Positions 18,161-27,979 of a DNA stretch of 64,000 nucleotides are shown one piece after another (positions within the stretch are counted from its first letter, which is position 1; every line of letters begins with the position of its first letter). Source of the stretch: Methyloprofundus sp. (GTDB lineage Bacteria; Pseudomonadota; Gammaproteobacteria; Methylococcales; Methylomonadaceae). Where the stretch lies: contig JACUUF010000003.1 in assembly GCA_014859465.1 (NCBI GenBank), positions 1 through 64,000 of the forward strand. The letters run 5' to 3'. The notes beneath the pieces were generated by a model that searched no databases, was not told where the DNA came from, and saw only the letters and a list, made by a program, of their open reading frames with translations. The translations under genes were made by a program, and so were the position numbers.

Positions 18161-19156
18161 TTACTGCAAAATTGTCTCTAACGTATAACCATCAACTTCT
18201 ATTATTTCTTTAAGACGCTTTAAACCATCCATTTGTATTTGGCGTACACGCTCACGCGTCACTCCCAATTCAGTAGCAACGACCTCAAGTGTTGCACTCT
18301 CATAGCCACACAAGCCATAACGCCGACAAATTACCTCGGCCTGTTTTTTTGATATTCTTGCCAGCCAAGTATTGATATTTACCTTAACCTCTTGTTCGTG
18401 CATTTGATCCAATAAAGAACTAGCATTTTCATCTGAGATAAAGTCAACAAAGGTTTTTTCGGAATCATAAACAGCAGGAGCATCGACTGATGTTACCCGC
18501 TCATTTAATTTAAGCATTTTCTGGACAACTTCAACGGGCTGTTCTAGAAATCTTGCAATATCTTCAGCTCTAGGTTCAGCCTCTAAAGTATGCGCTAAAT
18601 GCCGTTGAGCTTTCAAATAAACATTCATCTCTTTAACAACATGAATAGGCAATCGTATAGTTCGCGTTTGACTCATAATCGCCCGCTCAATGGTTTGTCG
18701 TATCCACCATGTTGCATAAGTAGAAAAACGAAATCCCAATTCAGGATCAAACTTCTCAACCGCTCGAATCAAGCCAAGATTACCTTCTTCAATTAAATCA
18801 AGTAAAGGTAAGCCACGATTCAAATAGCGACGTGCAATTTTCACAACTAAACGTAAATTACTTTCGATCATTATCTGTCGAGCACGCTCATCACCCAATA
18901 AAGACTGCTTACCATATATCTTTTCTTGATCTGCGGTTAAAAGCTGCGAGCGACTTAACTCTTTGAAATAAAACTGAGTCGCATCAAAAGATGAATCATT
19001 TTTACTATCAACCCCAGTCATTGAGGTTGATACATCGAGTAACTCATGAGTTACCTCAAGATCTAAACTGATACTTTCATCAACAATAAACGTATTATTT
19101 TCTTCAGCACCCATTAAGTCTTCCTTCACTATTAACTCCCACTTCTCGTCATTCAC
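18161..19156 (-). CDS. rpoS: Stationary-phase sigma factor RpoS
   Basis: A 331-residue group 2 sigma-70 factor. Regions 1.2-4.2 are readable: [47 protein letters not shown], and a C-terminal helix-turn-helix with [13 protein letters not shown]. The N-terminal extension is short and acidic, unlike RpoD. It lies directly after an NlpD-like gene, the classic nlpD-rpoS pairing. It should direct general stress or stationary-phase transcription. Confidence 0.95.
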   Translation of the reverse strand: MNDEKWELIVKEDLMGAEENNTFIVDESISLDLEVTHELLDVSTSMTGVDSKNDSSFDATQFYFKELSRSQLLTADQEKIYGKQSLLGDERARQIMIESNLRLVVKIARRYLNRGLPLLDLIEEGNLGLIRAVEKFDPELGFRFSTYATWWIRQTIERAIMSQTRTIRLPIHVVKEMNVYLKAQRHLAHTLEAEPRAEDIARFLEQPVEVVQKMLKLNERVTSVDAPAVYDSEKTFVDFISDENASSLLDQMHEQEVKVNINTWLARISKKQAEVICRRYGLCGYESATLEVVATELGVTRERVRQIQMDGLKRLKEIIEVDGYTLETILQ

Positions 19157-19202
19157 TGTAATAAAGCATCGAACCTTAGTGTTCAGACACTTGTAATAAA
19201 GT

Positions 19203-19961
19203 TTATTTTGATAAATATATCATGGGATTAACCGGCTTTCCGTTCTTCCTGATTTCAAAGTGCAATGCAGGCTTACCATTCACACCTACCCCCATCTCAG
19301 CAATCAATTGTCCCTTCTTAACTTTTTGCCCTTCTTTGACTAGCAAGCGTCGATTATGCGCATAAGCACTCAAATACAAATAATTATGTTTTATAATCAG
19401 CAGCTTTCCATATCCAAGCAAACCACTACCACTATAAGCGACAACACCCGACTCAGCCGCCTTAATTTGCTGGCCAACATGCCCAGCAATATCAATTCCC
19501 TTACTATCAGTATCGTAAAAATTACGCACTACTTTTCCGGTTACTGGCCACTGCCAGTTTAACTTTAACACTTTTTTGTTACTCGTTGAAATATTTGTTC
19601 TTTTTGACTTTATATTTTTGCTATTTGCAGCCAAATCAGTCGAATTGCCCTTAGATAATTTTAACGTCTGCCCGACATATAACTGATAAGGCGAAGCTAT
19701 GTTATTCCATAGCGCAAGCTGCTTATAACCATGTCCCGACCTAAAACCAACAGAATATAAAGTATCACCCTTTTTTACCTTATAATATGAACTATTCGTC
19801 AAATCACGTTTTTTCGGTTGAATAGGCGCCTGAGATTGATAACCAGCACACCCACTCACAACAAAACTAAAAAAAAACAACAGAAACCATCGAATCAAGA
19901 GACACACAAGAGATTGATAACCAAATACTTTACCTCTAAAAAGGAGACTGTAGAACTGCAT
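19203..19961 (-). CDS. nlpD: NlpD-like lipoprotein with LysM and degenerate LytM domain
   Basis: A 252-residue envelope protein, likely an activator of a septal amidase. A hydrophobic signal ends in a lipobox-like VVSGC. A LysM domain follows ([13 protein letters not shown] onward, about residues 60-105), then an M23/LytM domain in the last 120 residues. The metal ligands appear lost: the motif that should read HxxxD is SKGID, and HLHFE is ALHFE. That is the pattern of non-catalytic NlpD/EnvC activators. It is upstream of rpoS. The start codon is uncertain within the hydrophobic N-terminus. Confidence 0.88.
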   Translation of the reverse strand: MQFYSLLFRGKVFGYQSLVCLLIRWFLLFFFSFVVSGCAGYQSQAPIQPKKRDLTNSSYYKVKKGDTLYSVGFRSGHGYKQLALWNNIASPYQLYVGQTLKLSKGNSTDLAANSKNIKSKRTNISTSNKKVLKLNWQWPVTGKVVRNFYDTDSKGIDIAGHVGQQIKAAESGVVAYSGSGLLGYGKLLIIKHNYLYLSAYAHNRRLLVKEGQKVKKGQLIAEMGVGVNGKPALHFEIRKNGKPVNPMIYLSK

Positions 19962-19968
19962 CGCCTAT

Positions 19969-20463
19969 CTATTTCTTTAACAAAATATCTTTCGCTTGAT
20001 TAATTTGCGCAGCAAGATAACTAGATCCTCCACGATCAGGGTGATTTTTTAAAATTAATTTTCGATGCGCCTCAATAATCTCTTGCCTTGTCGCTGACGC
20101 ATTAACACCTAAGACTTTATAAGCCTCGTCAACCGTCATCGTACTCTTATTAACCGGTTTTCCTTGAGCTTTACCTGAAAATCCGCCCTGATTATTACGC
20201 CACAAGACCCACAAACGCTGCAATTGAGGCGCATAGCGCAAAATCACAGGCATAAAACGCAATACAGATGCAACAGAAACACTTAACGCAGCCAAAACCC
20301 AACTCAAGCGCCCAGTCAGCGCCAAAATAATAAAGCATAAAGCCAAGCCCAGCCATGCACTTTTCTGTATATATTGCTTGCGCTCATGCGGTTGTTTTTT
20401 TAAAACCGCACTGATCCAGAAAAAAGCAGCAAGCACAATGACCAACAAATAGACTCTAATCAA
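19969..20463 (-). CDS. Membrane-anchored DnaJ-domain protein
   Basis: A 164-residue co-chaperone-like protein. The first half has hydrophobic segments (about 1-17, 33-50 and 54-72). A J domain occupies about residues 110-164, with the HPD motif in [10 protein letters not shown] that stimulates Hsp70 ATPase. The layout resembles Pam18/Tim14-like proteins rather than full DnaJ: it has no Gly/Phe or zinc domains. It ends 8 nt before nlpD begins. The client is unknown. Confidence 0.85.
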   Translation of the reverse strand: MIRVYLLVIVLAAFFWISAVLKKQPHERKQYIQKSAWLGLALCFIILALTGRLSWVLAALSVSVASVLRFMPVILRYAPQLQRLWVLWRNNQGGFSGKAQGKPVNKSTMTVDEAYKVLGVNASATRQEIIEAHRKLILKNHPDRGGSSYLAAQINQAKDILLKK

Positions 20464-20538
20464 TGTTTTCCCTTATTTATTGACGATAACCCGGCTATTC
20501 TCTATTGCCTAATAAATAAACTCAACACAAGGTATCCC

Positions 20539-21036
20539 CTAAAACGGAATATCATCATCAAAATCCTCATAGGCCGCAGGTGGCGGAGCTTCTGGCATTG
20601 ATCTTGATTGACTAGTTGAGACAGAATTATTTTGCGCGCTGGCAGGAGAGCTATTTTGTACTGGCGCCTGTTGAGTAGGAGAATTGCCTAAGGGCGCTGT
20701 ACCACCAGTACGACTGCCTAACATTTGCATCTCTGAGGCGATAATTTCAGTGGTGTAGCGATCAACACCTTCTTTATCTTGCCATTTACGCGTCTGTAGG
20801 CGGCCTTCTACATACACTTGACTCCCTTTACGTAAATATTCGCCAACAACTTCAGCTAAACGATTATAAAAAACCACGCGGTGCCATTCTGTATTTTCTT
20901 TGCGCTCACCCGATTGCTTATCTTTCCAGCGAAAGGTAGTTGCCAAACTAATATTAGTGACAGCTCCACCCGTGGGCATATAGCGCACATCAGGATCGGC
21001 ACCTAAATTGCCTATCAAGGTTACTTTATTCAGCAT
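20539..21036 (-). CDS. ssb: Single-stranded DNA-binding protein
   Basis: A 165-residue SSB with an N-terminal OB fold ([20 protein letters not shown], then [13 protein letters not shown]), a Gln/Ser/Pro-rich linker, and the acidic tip DDDIPF that recruits replication and repair partners. I saw no LexA-like box in its upstream region. It is divergent from the sulfur gene pair. Confidence 0.97.
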   Translation of the reverse strand: MLNKVTLIGNLGADPDVRYMPTGGAVTNISLATTFRWKDKQSGERKENTEWHRVVFYNRLAEVVGEYLRKGSQVYVEGRLQTRKWQDKEGVDRYTTEIIASEMQMLGSRTGGTAPLGNSPTQQAPVQNSSPASAQNNSVSTSQSRSMPEAPPPAAYEDFDDDIPF

Positions 21037-21209
21037 TTGTTACTCCAAATGATTTAAAGACGTTATTAATGTTGTATCTTATTAGTTTACCACCATTTAA
21101 TTTAATTCTGCTTCTGCAATATAATCCCTAAGTAATTTTGCCTTGCAATTAAACACTATTATCGCTAACCTTTTAATTAGTATTTAATTATATTAGTGGA
21201 TAAATAATA

Positions 21210-21926
21210 ATGATTTTTAGACAAATTTTTGAACCGGACACTTGTACTTATACCTACCTTATTGCTTGCGAGACCAGCAAAAAAGCGATTTTAATCGATA
21301 CAGTTGCGACAGAACTCAAGCATTATAAAGAGCTGCTTGACCGTTTAAATCTCACTCTCATTTATACTTTGGAAACTCATGTGCACGCCGACCATGTGAC
21401 GGGGGCTAGTTTATTGCGCGATCAGCTGAACAGTAAAAGCATCGTTCATAGAGATGCAGGCGCAATCTGTGCTGATCTATTAGTTACAGACGCCGTTACG
21501 CTGCAAGTAGGCAGCATTGAAATTAAAGTGCTACATACACCGGGGCATACCAGCGGTTGCGTTAGTTATCTCATTGGTGACAGGGTGTTTACCGGTGATT
21601 CCTTACTTATTAATGGCTGTGGCCGTACTGATTTTCAACAAGGTGATACAGTTACTTTATTTAAAAGTGTTACCGAAAAATTATTTACCCTACCGGCGGA
21701 TACGTTAGTTTATCCGGGGCATGATTATAACGGCAAAAGAGTCTCTACTATCGCACAAGAAATAGCGTTAAATGCACGCTTGGGACAACAAAAAACTTGC
21801 GCTGAATTCACTGAAATTATGGCTAATTTAAACCTGCCCTACCCTAAATATATTGATGCCGCACTACCAGCGAACCAAGCTTGTGGTAAAACAGAATCAG
21901 CTCAAGAACCACTAAGACAAGGGTAA
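21210..21926 (+). CDS. ETHE1-like persulfide dioxygenase (metallo-beta-lactamase fold)
   Basis: A 238-residue MBL-fold protein of the ETHE1/Blh group, which oxidises glutathione persulfide to sulfite with one Fe(II). The metal motif THVHADH (H57, H59, D61, H62), the HTPGHTSGC segment, GDSLLINGCGRTDF and YPGHDY match that subgroup rather than glyoxalase II. It lies 7 nt upstream of a TauE exporter gene, which suggests coupled sulfite production and export. No regulator gene of the BigR/SqrR type is adjacent. Confidence 0.88.
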   Translation: MIFRQIFEPDTCTYTYLIACETSKKAILIDTVATELKHYKELLDRLNLTLIYTLETHVHADHVTGASLLRDQLNSKSIVHRDAGAICADLLVTDAVTLQVGSIEIKVLHTPGHTSGCVSYLIGDRVFTGDSLLINGCGRTDFQQGDTVTLFKSVTEKLFTLPADTLVYPGHDYNGKRVSTIAQEIALNARLGQQKTCAEFTEIMANLNLPYPKYIDAALPANQACGKTESAQEPLRQG

Positions 21927-21933
21927 TGAGATT

Positions 21934-22836
21934 ATGTTATTAGCTAGCGTCTTCGCTATTATTATCGGTTTTTTACTGGGATTACTAGGCGGTGGCGGCT
22001 CAATATTAACAGTACCTGTGCTGGTTTATTTAGCTGATATTTCTGCTAAAAGTGCCATTGCCACCTCGCTTATTGTCGTTGGCTGCACGAGCTTAATTGC
22101 CACTTATCAGCATGCGCGTAAAGGTTATGTTTGCTGGAAAACAGGCGCTATATTTGGCAGTGCAGGCATGTTTGGTGCTTTTCTAGGTGGGCGCTTAACA
22201 GCTTATATACCTGGCGCTTTATTATTGGTGCTATTAGGCATCATCATGTTGATCGCAGCTTTTTCTATGATATTGAAAGACAGTAAACAATCCGACGACA
22301 CTAGCAGCTGCTCAAGTGAAACGCCTATTTGCCCTCTGCAATTACCTGTACTGGCTATTTTATTTGACGGCTTCTTCTTAGGTATTGTTACTGGTTTGGT
22401 CGGTGTTGGCGGCGGATTTTTGCTCGTCCCTGCCTTAGCACATCTGGCTAAATTACCCATTCATGCCGCCATTGGCACCTCTTTATTTATTATTACCTTA
22501 CAAAGTACAGCGGCACTAGCAGGCCATGCAAATCATTTAGATATTGACCCGAGCGTAACTTTAACAATTACTTTTTTAGCTATTATCGGCAGCTTTGCAG
22601 GCGCGAGTGCATCAAACTATATTTCCGCAAATTATTTAAAACGTGGTTTTGGTTATTTTGTGCTGCTATTAGGTAGTTATTTAATTTACAAAGAAGTGAA
22701 TCAAACTATTGTGTTACAAGTACACACTTTGATTAAAGATAACCGTGAATTTATTATAGGCGCCTCTTCTGTGGTTGCTTTTATGCTGATTTATCGGTTG
22801 TGGGCTTGGCTACATACCAGAAGCAATAAAATTTAA
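21934..22836 (+). CDS. TauE/SafE family sulfite or sulfonate exporter
   Basis: A 300-residue membrane protein with about eight hydrophobic segments and two homologous halves, each with a Gly-rich motif (LLGLLGGGGSILTVPVL near the start; GLVGVGGGFLLVPAL near residue 155). A cytoplasmic loop carries a Ser/Cys-rich stretch. The adjacent persulfide dioxygenase makes sulfite the likely substrate; this is inferred from context. The 3' end overlaps the convergent cinA gene by 4 nt. Confidence 0.88.
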   Translation: MLLASVFAIIIGFLLGLLGGGGSILTVPVLVYLADISAKSAIATSLIVVGCTSLIATYQHARKGYVCWKTGAIFGSAGMFGAFLGGRLTAYIPGALLLVLLGIIMLIAAFSMILKDSKQSDDTSSCSSETPICPLQLPVLAILFDGFFLGIVTGLVGVGGGFLLVPALAHLAKLPIHAAIGTSLFIITLQSTAALAGHANHLDIDPSVTLTITFLAIIGSFAGASASNYISANYLKRGFGYFVLLLGSYLIYKEVNQTIVLQVHTLIKDNREFIIGASSVVAFMLIYRLWAWLHTRSNKI

Positions 22837-24074
22837 AGCATACGTTCCGATGAGTTTTTGTTTTGTAAATAACGCCTTAAAAGATCTAACGCTAACAAGG
22901 CACATTGATTTTGCTTGCGCTGTTGTGGACCACTTATATTAAATTCACTGCGCTGAATACCTTCTGGTGTTAACAATAAATTGTAGATAACAATAGCCTG
23001 ATGTTTGTTCTGAAATTGCTCAATACTGCCTTTATATAATTGCACTAGCACTAAATCCGCGCCTTCTTGCTGCTGGATCTTATCAGCAATACTTTCCGCG
23101 AGTTTAAAACTCGCATCAGGTTCAAATAAGATATTAAGTTTATTGCTTAACTGTTGCAGTGATTGACTAAAAGATGAAGTCAATAACCAAGAGTGACCAA
23201 TACATTTTGCAGCTATTAAACCTTGAGATGCCGTTTCCTGCACTGATAAAGTTAAACCTTGTTGCTGCATTAGCTGATCAATCACACTAACAAGGCCGCC
23301 TTGCCTCTCATTTAAGCCATCGACAGCAAAAACATAATCACCAATACAGAAAACAAGCTGCTGCACAATATTTTTAACTTGCCTCTGATCCGCGCCAGCG
23401 GGAAATAATAATTTGGTTTGCACCTCATCAGCGCCAGCACGAAAGCCTAGCTGAACGTTTTCCGGCAAAGACAAGGTATTAATTTTTTCCTGCAAATCAG
23501 ATTCACCTATACCAATAGAGCGCAAAGTGACCAGTTGATTGGCTTGTAATGCAAAGCGCTGCTTTAATCTAAAAGCAATTTGCTCAGCAAACATCGCCTT
23601 CATTTCAACGGGCACGCCCGGTAGAAACACAAACCAACAACGATTTTCTTGCAAAGCAAATCCAGGCGCTGTACCCCATTCATTATCAATGCGTTCTGCG
23701 CCCAAAGGGAAAAAGGCTTGCTTGCTGTTCGTATCAGCCATAGCCCGCTTACGAGCACTAAAGTAAGCACGTATTTGTTGCAATGCCACAAGATCTAAAG
23801 ACAAAGACCGATCAAAAGCCTGAGCAACCGCTTCGGCTGTTAAATCATCTGTCGTTGGTCCCAAACCTCCGGTACAAATACAACAATCCGTGCGTAATGA
23901 AATTTCCTTCAATAGCTTTTTTAAGTCAGATAAATTATCACCCACAACGGTATGGCGCTTGACGATAAACCCCATTTGCACCAGCTCTTGTGCCAACCAA
24001 GCGGCATTGCTATCGACTGTTTGTCCGGTGATAACTTCCTCGCCTTGAGAAAATATTTCTACGTGTGGCTGCAT
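22833..24074 (-). CDS. cinA: CinA family protein with degenerate amidohydrolase domain
   Basis: A 413-residue CinA. The N-terminal MoCF_biosynth domain is well kept (GEEVITGQTVDSNAAWL, then CTGGLGPTTDDLT). The C-terminal domain, which in PncC/CinA deamidates nicotinamide mononucleotide, lacks the expected ESxTGG serine motif: the equivalent stretch reads ETASQGLIAA, and the PGSS-like segment is replaced by SSFSQS. Loss of deamidase activity is therefore likely. The N-terminal ADP-ribose pyrophosphatase-type domain may still work. Confidence 0.85.
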   Translation of the reverse strand: MQPHVEIFSQGEEVITGQTVDSNAAWLAQELVQMGFIVKRHTVVGDNLSDLKKLLKEISLRTDCCICTGGLGPTTDDLTAEAVAQAFDRSLSLDLVALQQIRAYFSARKRAMADTNSKQAFFPLGAERIDNEWGTAPGFALQENRCWFVFLPGVPVEMKAMFAEQIAFRLKQRFALQANQLVTLRSIGIGESDLQEKINTLSLPENVQLGFRAGADEVQTKLLFPAGADQRQVKNIVQQLVFCIGDYVFAVDGLNERQGGLVSVIDQLMQQQGLTLSVQETASQGLIAAKCIGHSWLLTSSFSQSLQQLSNKLNILFEPDASFKLAESIADKIQQQEGADLVLVQLYKGSIEQFQNKHQAIVIYNLLLTPEGIQRSEFNISGPQQRKQNQCALLALDLLRRYLQNKNSSERML

Positions 24075-24143
24075 ATTGATAATTATGTGAATAATGTTGT
24101 TGCTTGCTTACAGGCAGACCGAAGCCCCCCACTATCGGACACC

Positions 24144-25112
24144 TCAGCGACTTATAAAATCGCCAAAAGCACGACTCCCCTCACCAGTAATAATTGTTTG
24201 CACAACAGAGAGTGTATGTGCATCAATCACTGAAACTGTGCCATCAAACCAATTAGCCACATAGACATGACGATCATCAGGGAGCGTGCTTATGCCCTCG
24301 GGCTTTTCACCGACGGCAATTTGCTTAATTTCGCGCAAGGTTTTTGTATCAATCACGGAAACGGTACTGTCATCTTGATTAGTAACAAATAATAACTTGC
24401 CATCCAATGCCAAAGCAGAAGCATAAGGCCGACCCCCCACTTTAATGCGCGCCAAACGCTTCAAATTAGAGCCTTCTGTACTCAAAACTGAAACATCATT
24501 ACTTTCTACATTGGCACTATAAAGTCGTTGCGCTGCCTTATCTAAACTAATGCCAAAAGGGTGTGCGCCTACTTTTATGGTATTTCTAATACTTAATTTT
24601 TCTAAATCAATTTGTGAGATCGAATCATCCATCCGATTCGCTACATATAACCAGCGATTATCAGAGCTAATAGCTAAGCCGGAAGGTGATTTCCCTACCG
24701 TCATTTTCTTTTCTAAATGTAAGTCAGTAGTATTAAATATGGATACGCTATTTTCATACCAATCTGCGACAAAAATACGTTGTCCATCAGAACTAACCGC
24801 AATCCCCACTGACGCACCACCCACTTTAATTCGGTTAATAACTTCCAGAGTATGACCGTCTAAAACAGTAAAGCCTGCACCCTCCGGTGTACTGATATAA
24901 ACTTGATGGTTGACATGATTAACGGCAACACCAACGGGCTTGCCTTTAACTGCTATTGATTTAATAACTGCGTTGGTTACTAAATCAATAACGGCTACAT
25001 TATTATCTAATTGATTAGTAATAAAGGCATAAGGCTGCGCTAGTAAATTAGAACTAAAAGAGCAACATAGAACGATAACGAACTGTAAACCAGTTTTGCA
25101 TTGATTATTCAC
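24144..25112 (-). CDS. Exported YVTN-family beta-propeller protein
   Basis: A 322-residue secreted protein: a signal peptide (about 1-25, ending LLAQPYA) then about seven repeats of some 42 residues, each with a VFVTNQ/LYVANR-like strand followed by SVSVID-like turns. This is the YVTN propeller pattern. The binding partner is not evident. Such proteins are common near methanol oxidation genes in methylotrophs, and the next gene upstream is MxaD-like, so a periplasmic role in methanol oxidation is a reasonable but unproven inference. Confidence 0.85.
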   Translation of the reverse strand: MNNQCKTGLQFVIVLCCSFSSNLLAQPYAFITNQLDNNVAVIDLVTNAVIKSIAVKGKPVGVAVNHVNHQVYISTPEGAGFTVLDGHTLEVINRIKVGGASVGIAVSSDGQRIFVADWYENSVSIFNTTDLHLEKKMTVGKSPSGLAISSDNRWLYVANRMDDSISQIDLEKLSIRNTIKVGAHPFGISLDKAAQRLYSANVESNDVSVLSTEGSNLKRLARIKVGGRPYASALALDGKLLFVTNQDDSTVSVIDTKTLREIKQIAVGEKPEGISTLPDDRHVYVANWFDGTVSVIDAHTLSVVQTIITGEGSRAFGDFISR

Positions 25113-25193
25113 GGAGAAACCATTGATAAAATATTGAGAGGGGGATATAAAGTTACTGAGTCAGGTGCTTCTAGCTCAATAAAACAAGATCAG

Positions 25194-25217
25194 TAGGGCG
25201 AACTTTAGTCCGCCCTA
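25194..25217. repeat. REP-like palindrome TAGGGCG...CGCCCTA
   Basis: An 11-bp arm palindrome with one mismatch and a tiny central gap, immediately after the mxaD-like stop. There is no U-tract on either strand, so it is more like an extragenic palindromic repeat than a terminator. Related arms occur near 33947, 54243 and 55089. Confidence 0.6.
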
Positions 25218-25223
25218 TAAAAA

Positions 25224-25820
25224 CTATCTTTTCATTTCAAATTTAATAGCTGTAGATAATGCGTTAGGTTCAAATGTTTGCAATAAACTTGTTAAACCTG
25301 TTTTTAATACCTGAGTGACCGCTTCATCAGCAGTTTCTTCATTTAACTCTACCGGTGGATTATTATTCATATAACCACGGTAATAAGTCGCTACCCAAGT
25401 AACCACGGCACTGTCACCTTTTTTCTTAACCGTAATAACACCTTGGTAATTATCAACGGGAAGTACTGGCACATCTTCATTTTGCCCCGAATGCTCGATT
25501 GTTTTTACAACACTCATGTCTGTAATTTTGTATTTGTATGACATTTTTGTCTCATCATAGCTTTTTAATTCTTCCGTAATAGTACCTCCATCAACAGCCA
25601 ATTCACGTATTGCACCTGCTTCATTACCACCCGTTGCTTTGGTCACGTTAATACCTGGATGCCATGCCATGTCATCAAAATTTTTGATAACTTCCCAAAC
25701 TTTTTCAGCAGGCGCTTGAATATCAACTGTTGCTGTCATTTTTCCTCTGACAGGCCCATGTGCATAAGAAACAGCACTGAATAAAAACAAGAACAACGCA
25801 AGAAAAGATATTTTTTTCAT
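25224..25820 (-). CDS. mxaD: MxaD-like exported SRPBCC protein
   Basis: A 198-residue protein with a clear signal peptide (residues 1-20, ending SYAHG) and a START/SRPBCC ligand-binding fold (TVDIQAPAEKVWEVIKNFDD, then YRGYMNNNPP near residue 145). It resembles MxaD, a periplasmic protein that promotes electron transfer from methanol dehydrogenase to cytochrome cL. No mxaF or xoxF gene is in the window, so it is detached from the dehydrogenase cluster. Other SRPBCC functions cannot be ruled out. Confidence 0.8.
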   Translation of the reverse strand: MKKISFLALFLFLFSAVSYAHGPVRGKMTATVDIQAPAEKVWEVIKNFDDMAWHPGINVTKATGGNEAGAIRELAVDGGTITEELKSYDETKMSYKYKITDMSVVKTIEHSGQNEDVPVLPVDNYQGVITVKKKGDSAVVTWVATYYRGYMNNNPPVELNEETADEAVTQVLKTGLTSLLQTFEPNALSTAIKFEMKR

Positions 25821-25939
25821 ATTAACTTCCTAATTGATAGTAATGTAAAAACTAAAAAGTCTATTATAAGGTAATTTGATTAATGCTAAAATTAAAAAAA
25901 ATAGCTAGTCCGTTAGCCTCTTCATTTTAAAACACATTA

Positions 25940-26326
25940 ATGAGTGCACACAGCAAACAACTATTACAAGCAATTCATCAGCTCAATAAGCTCAACCTTA
26001 ATACTCGTTCACCTTTCCAAGCGCTCACTCAGCGCCTCATAGAACAACAAAAACACCCTAAAGATGAACAAATAACAGCGCTGATCAACGCTATTAACCT
26101 TAAATTTGCATTATCAGAAAAAGATTTACAAGCCTATCGTAAAAGCCCCCTAACTTATATGGGTAAAGCTACGGTCATTGGTATTAATAATGCTCACGGC
26201 CATACCTACCGGATTATTCGAGCAGAGCATTACCCAGAATTTTCTCTATTATGTAAAGGTCTTGATAAACTAGGACTCGTCATGTATCTCATTAAAGATG
26301 AATATTTAGATAGTATTTTTAGTTAA
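25940..26326 (+). CDS. Conserved-looking hypothetical protein, 128 residues
   Basis: I do not recognise this protein. It has no signal peptide or membrane segment. The first 90 residues are Gln/Lys/Leu-rich and predicted helical by eye; the last 55 contain a mixed segment (MGKATVIGINNAHGHTYRII) that looks beta-rich and ends in a hydrophobic patch (LGLVMYLIKDEYLDSIF). Codon use resembles the neighbours, supporting a real gene. It sits alone between divergent mxaD and codirectional mltD. The start codon lacks a strong Shine-Dalgarno sequence. Confidence 0.7.
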   Translation: MSAHSKQLLQAIHQLNKLNLNTRSPFQALTQRLIEQQKHPKDEQITALINAINLKFALSEKDLQAYRKSPLTYMGKATVIGINNAHGHTYRIIRAEHYPEFSLLCKGLDKLGLVMYLIKDEYLDSIFS

Positions 26327-26392
26327 AGACTTTTCTATAAACAAAGTAGAATAGAAAAATTTCTTTAATGAAAGCAGCCATTTTTATAGACT

Positions 26393-27979
26393 ATGAACAA
26401 ACTTAAGCGACACGCCATTATTTCAGGGACTTTTAGCTTACTACTTGCGAATGGCTGTAGCCTAAAATCTGATCACAGCGCGCACCTAGGCATTGAACCA
26501 GCTACGCTTAGCGCTTCGCCTGAACCCAAAAAGGTTCTACAATCGACTTTATTACTTGATCAAGACACATTAATTCCTGCCACTGCCGACCTTACTCAGC
26601 GCAAAGACTGCTGGCAATATCTGATTTCTCTTTTTTCTATTCCAGAAGAAGATAATGCCCGCATTGATCAAGCTATAGCTTGGTATTTAGCTCATCCTAA
26701 ATACATTCAAATCATTCAAACCCGTGCCGAGCCTTATTTATACGCGATTATCCAAGAAGTAGAAGCAAAAGGCTTACCTGGTGAATTTGCTTTACTACCT
26801 GCGGTCGAAAGCGGCTTTAGAGCTGATGCTTATTCACATGCGAATGCTGCTGGCTTATGGCAGTTTATTCCATCTACAGGTAAGCTTTACGGTTTAGAGC
26901 AAAACTGGTGGTATGACGGCCGCCGTGATGTTTATGCCTCAACTGAAGCGGCAACCAGTTACTTGCAAAATCTAGGCGAACTATTTGATCATGACTGGTT
27001 ACTCGCACTGGCCTCATATAATGCAGGTCAAGGCAATGTCAGTCGGGCAATTAAACGTAATCTTGCCCAAGATAAAGCGATCGATTTTTGGAGCTTAGAT
27101 CTTCCAAATGAAACTGAACGTTATGTACCCAAGTTATTAGCTTTAGCCAAGATTTTTGCTAATGCCGAGCATTATGGTGTCGAATTAAAAGAGCTGGACC
27201 ATAAACCCACTTTTTCTGCCGTCGATATCGGCTCACAACTCGACTTATCTTTAGCTGCCAAACTTTCCGACACATCATTAGATCAACTATTTCAATTAAA
27301 CCCTGGATATAACCATGCTTATACACCACCGCAAGGGCCACATCGGCTATTAATCCCCATTGATAAAGTCGAGAAGTTTGAACAAAATCTAGCCTCTCTA
27401 GCAGATCAAGATCGTGTTCAGTGGCAACGGCATAAAGTCATGCCAGGGGACAGTTTAAGTAGTATTGCATTCCGTTATAAAACACAGATTCAAGTAATTC
27501 AAGAAGTTAATCATTTACCTAACAATACAATTCGCGCGGGTTCTTACTTGCTCATTCCTTTAACGCAAAATCAAATAAGCAATCAATCCTTTATACAAAC
27601 AAGCCAAAGCCCTAGCAATAAGCAAACTACTTACACGGTAAAAGCGGGCGATAATTTATGGAGTATTGCGAGGAAACTAGAGGTGCATAGCCAAGATATT
27701 GCAAACTGGAATCAAATTAAGCTAAACCAACCATTAAAGCCAGGGCAAATACTCGCTATTAAAAGTAACAAAGTAACGAAAAAACACACGCAGAAAAATT
27801 TAGCACTTAAAGCCATTCGATACACAGTTCGTAGTGGTGACTCTTTATCGACTATCTCAGAAAAGTTCAATGTGCGCATTACTGATTTACGTAGATGGAA
27901 TAAAAAGAATTTAGGAAAATACTTAAAACCGGGGCAAACGCTACTGGTAGAGCTTGGCAACGCGCAACCATCGACTTAA
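26393..27979 (+). CDS. mltD: Membrane-bound lytic transglycosylase D with three LysM domains
   Basis: A 528-residue outer-membrane lipoprotein that cleaves peptidoglycan. Signal and lipobox end at Cys22 (LLANGC). The SLT domain covers about 115-230 with catalytic Glu139 in LPAVESGF and the AAGLWQFIPSTG motif. Three LysM domains follow (about 345-390, 412-457 and 475-520), each with a GDxLxxI core: GDSLSSIA, GDNLWSIA, GDSLSTIS. E. coli MltD has two LysM domains. Confidence 0.94.
   Translation: MNKLKRHAIISGTFSLLLANGCSLKSDHSAHLGIEPATLSASPEPKKVLQSTLLLDQDTLIPATADLTQRKDCWQYLISLFSIPEEDNARIDQAIAWYLAHPKYIQIIQTRAEPYLYAIIQEVEAKGLPGEFALLPAVESGFRADAYSHANAAGLWQFIPSTGKLYGLEQNWWYDGRRDVYASTEAATSYLQNLGELFDHDWLLALASYNAGQGNVSRAIKRNLAQDKAIDFWSLDLPNETERYVPKLLALAKIFANAEHYGVELKELDHKPTFSAVDIGSQLDLSLAAKLSDTSLDQLFQLNPGYNHAYTPPQGPHRLLIPIDKVEKFEQNLASLADQDRVQWQRHKVMPGDSLSSIAFRYKTQIQVIQEVNHLPNNTIRAGSYLLIPLTQNQISNQSFIQTSQSPSNKQTTYTVKAGDNLWSIARKLEVHSQDIANWNQIKLNQPLKPGQILAIKSNKVTKKHTQKNLALKAIRYTVRSGDSLSTISEKFNVRITDLRRWNKKNLGKYLKPGQTLLVELGNAQPST

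Noticed and set aside
19203-19961. Active M23 metallopeptidase.
   Set aside because: Both metal-binding motifs have lost a histidine, so an NlpD-type activator is more likely.
21037-21209. SOS box in the ssb/persulfide dioxygenase intergenic region.
   Set aside because: No CTGT-N8-ACAG match is present; only AT-rich promoter-like sequence.
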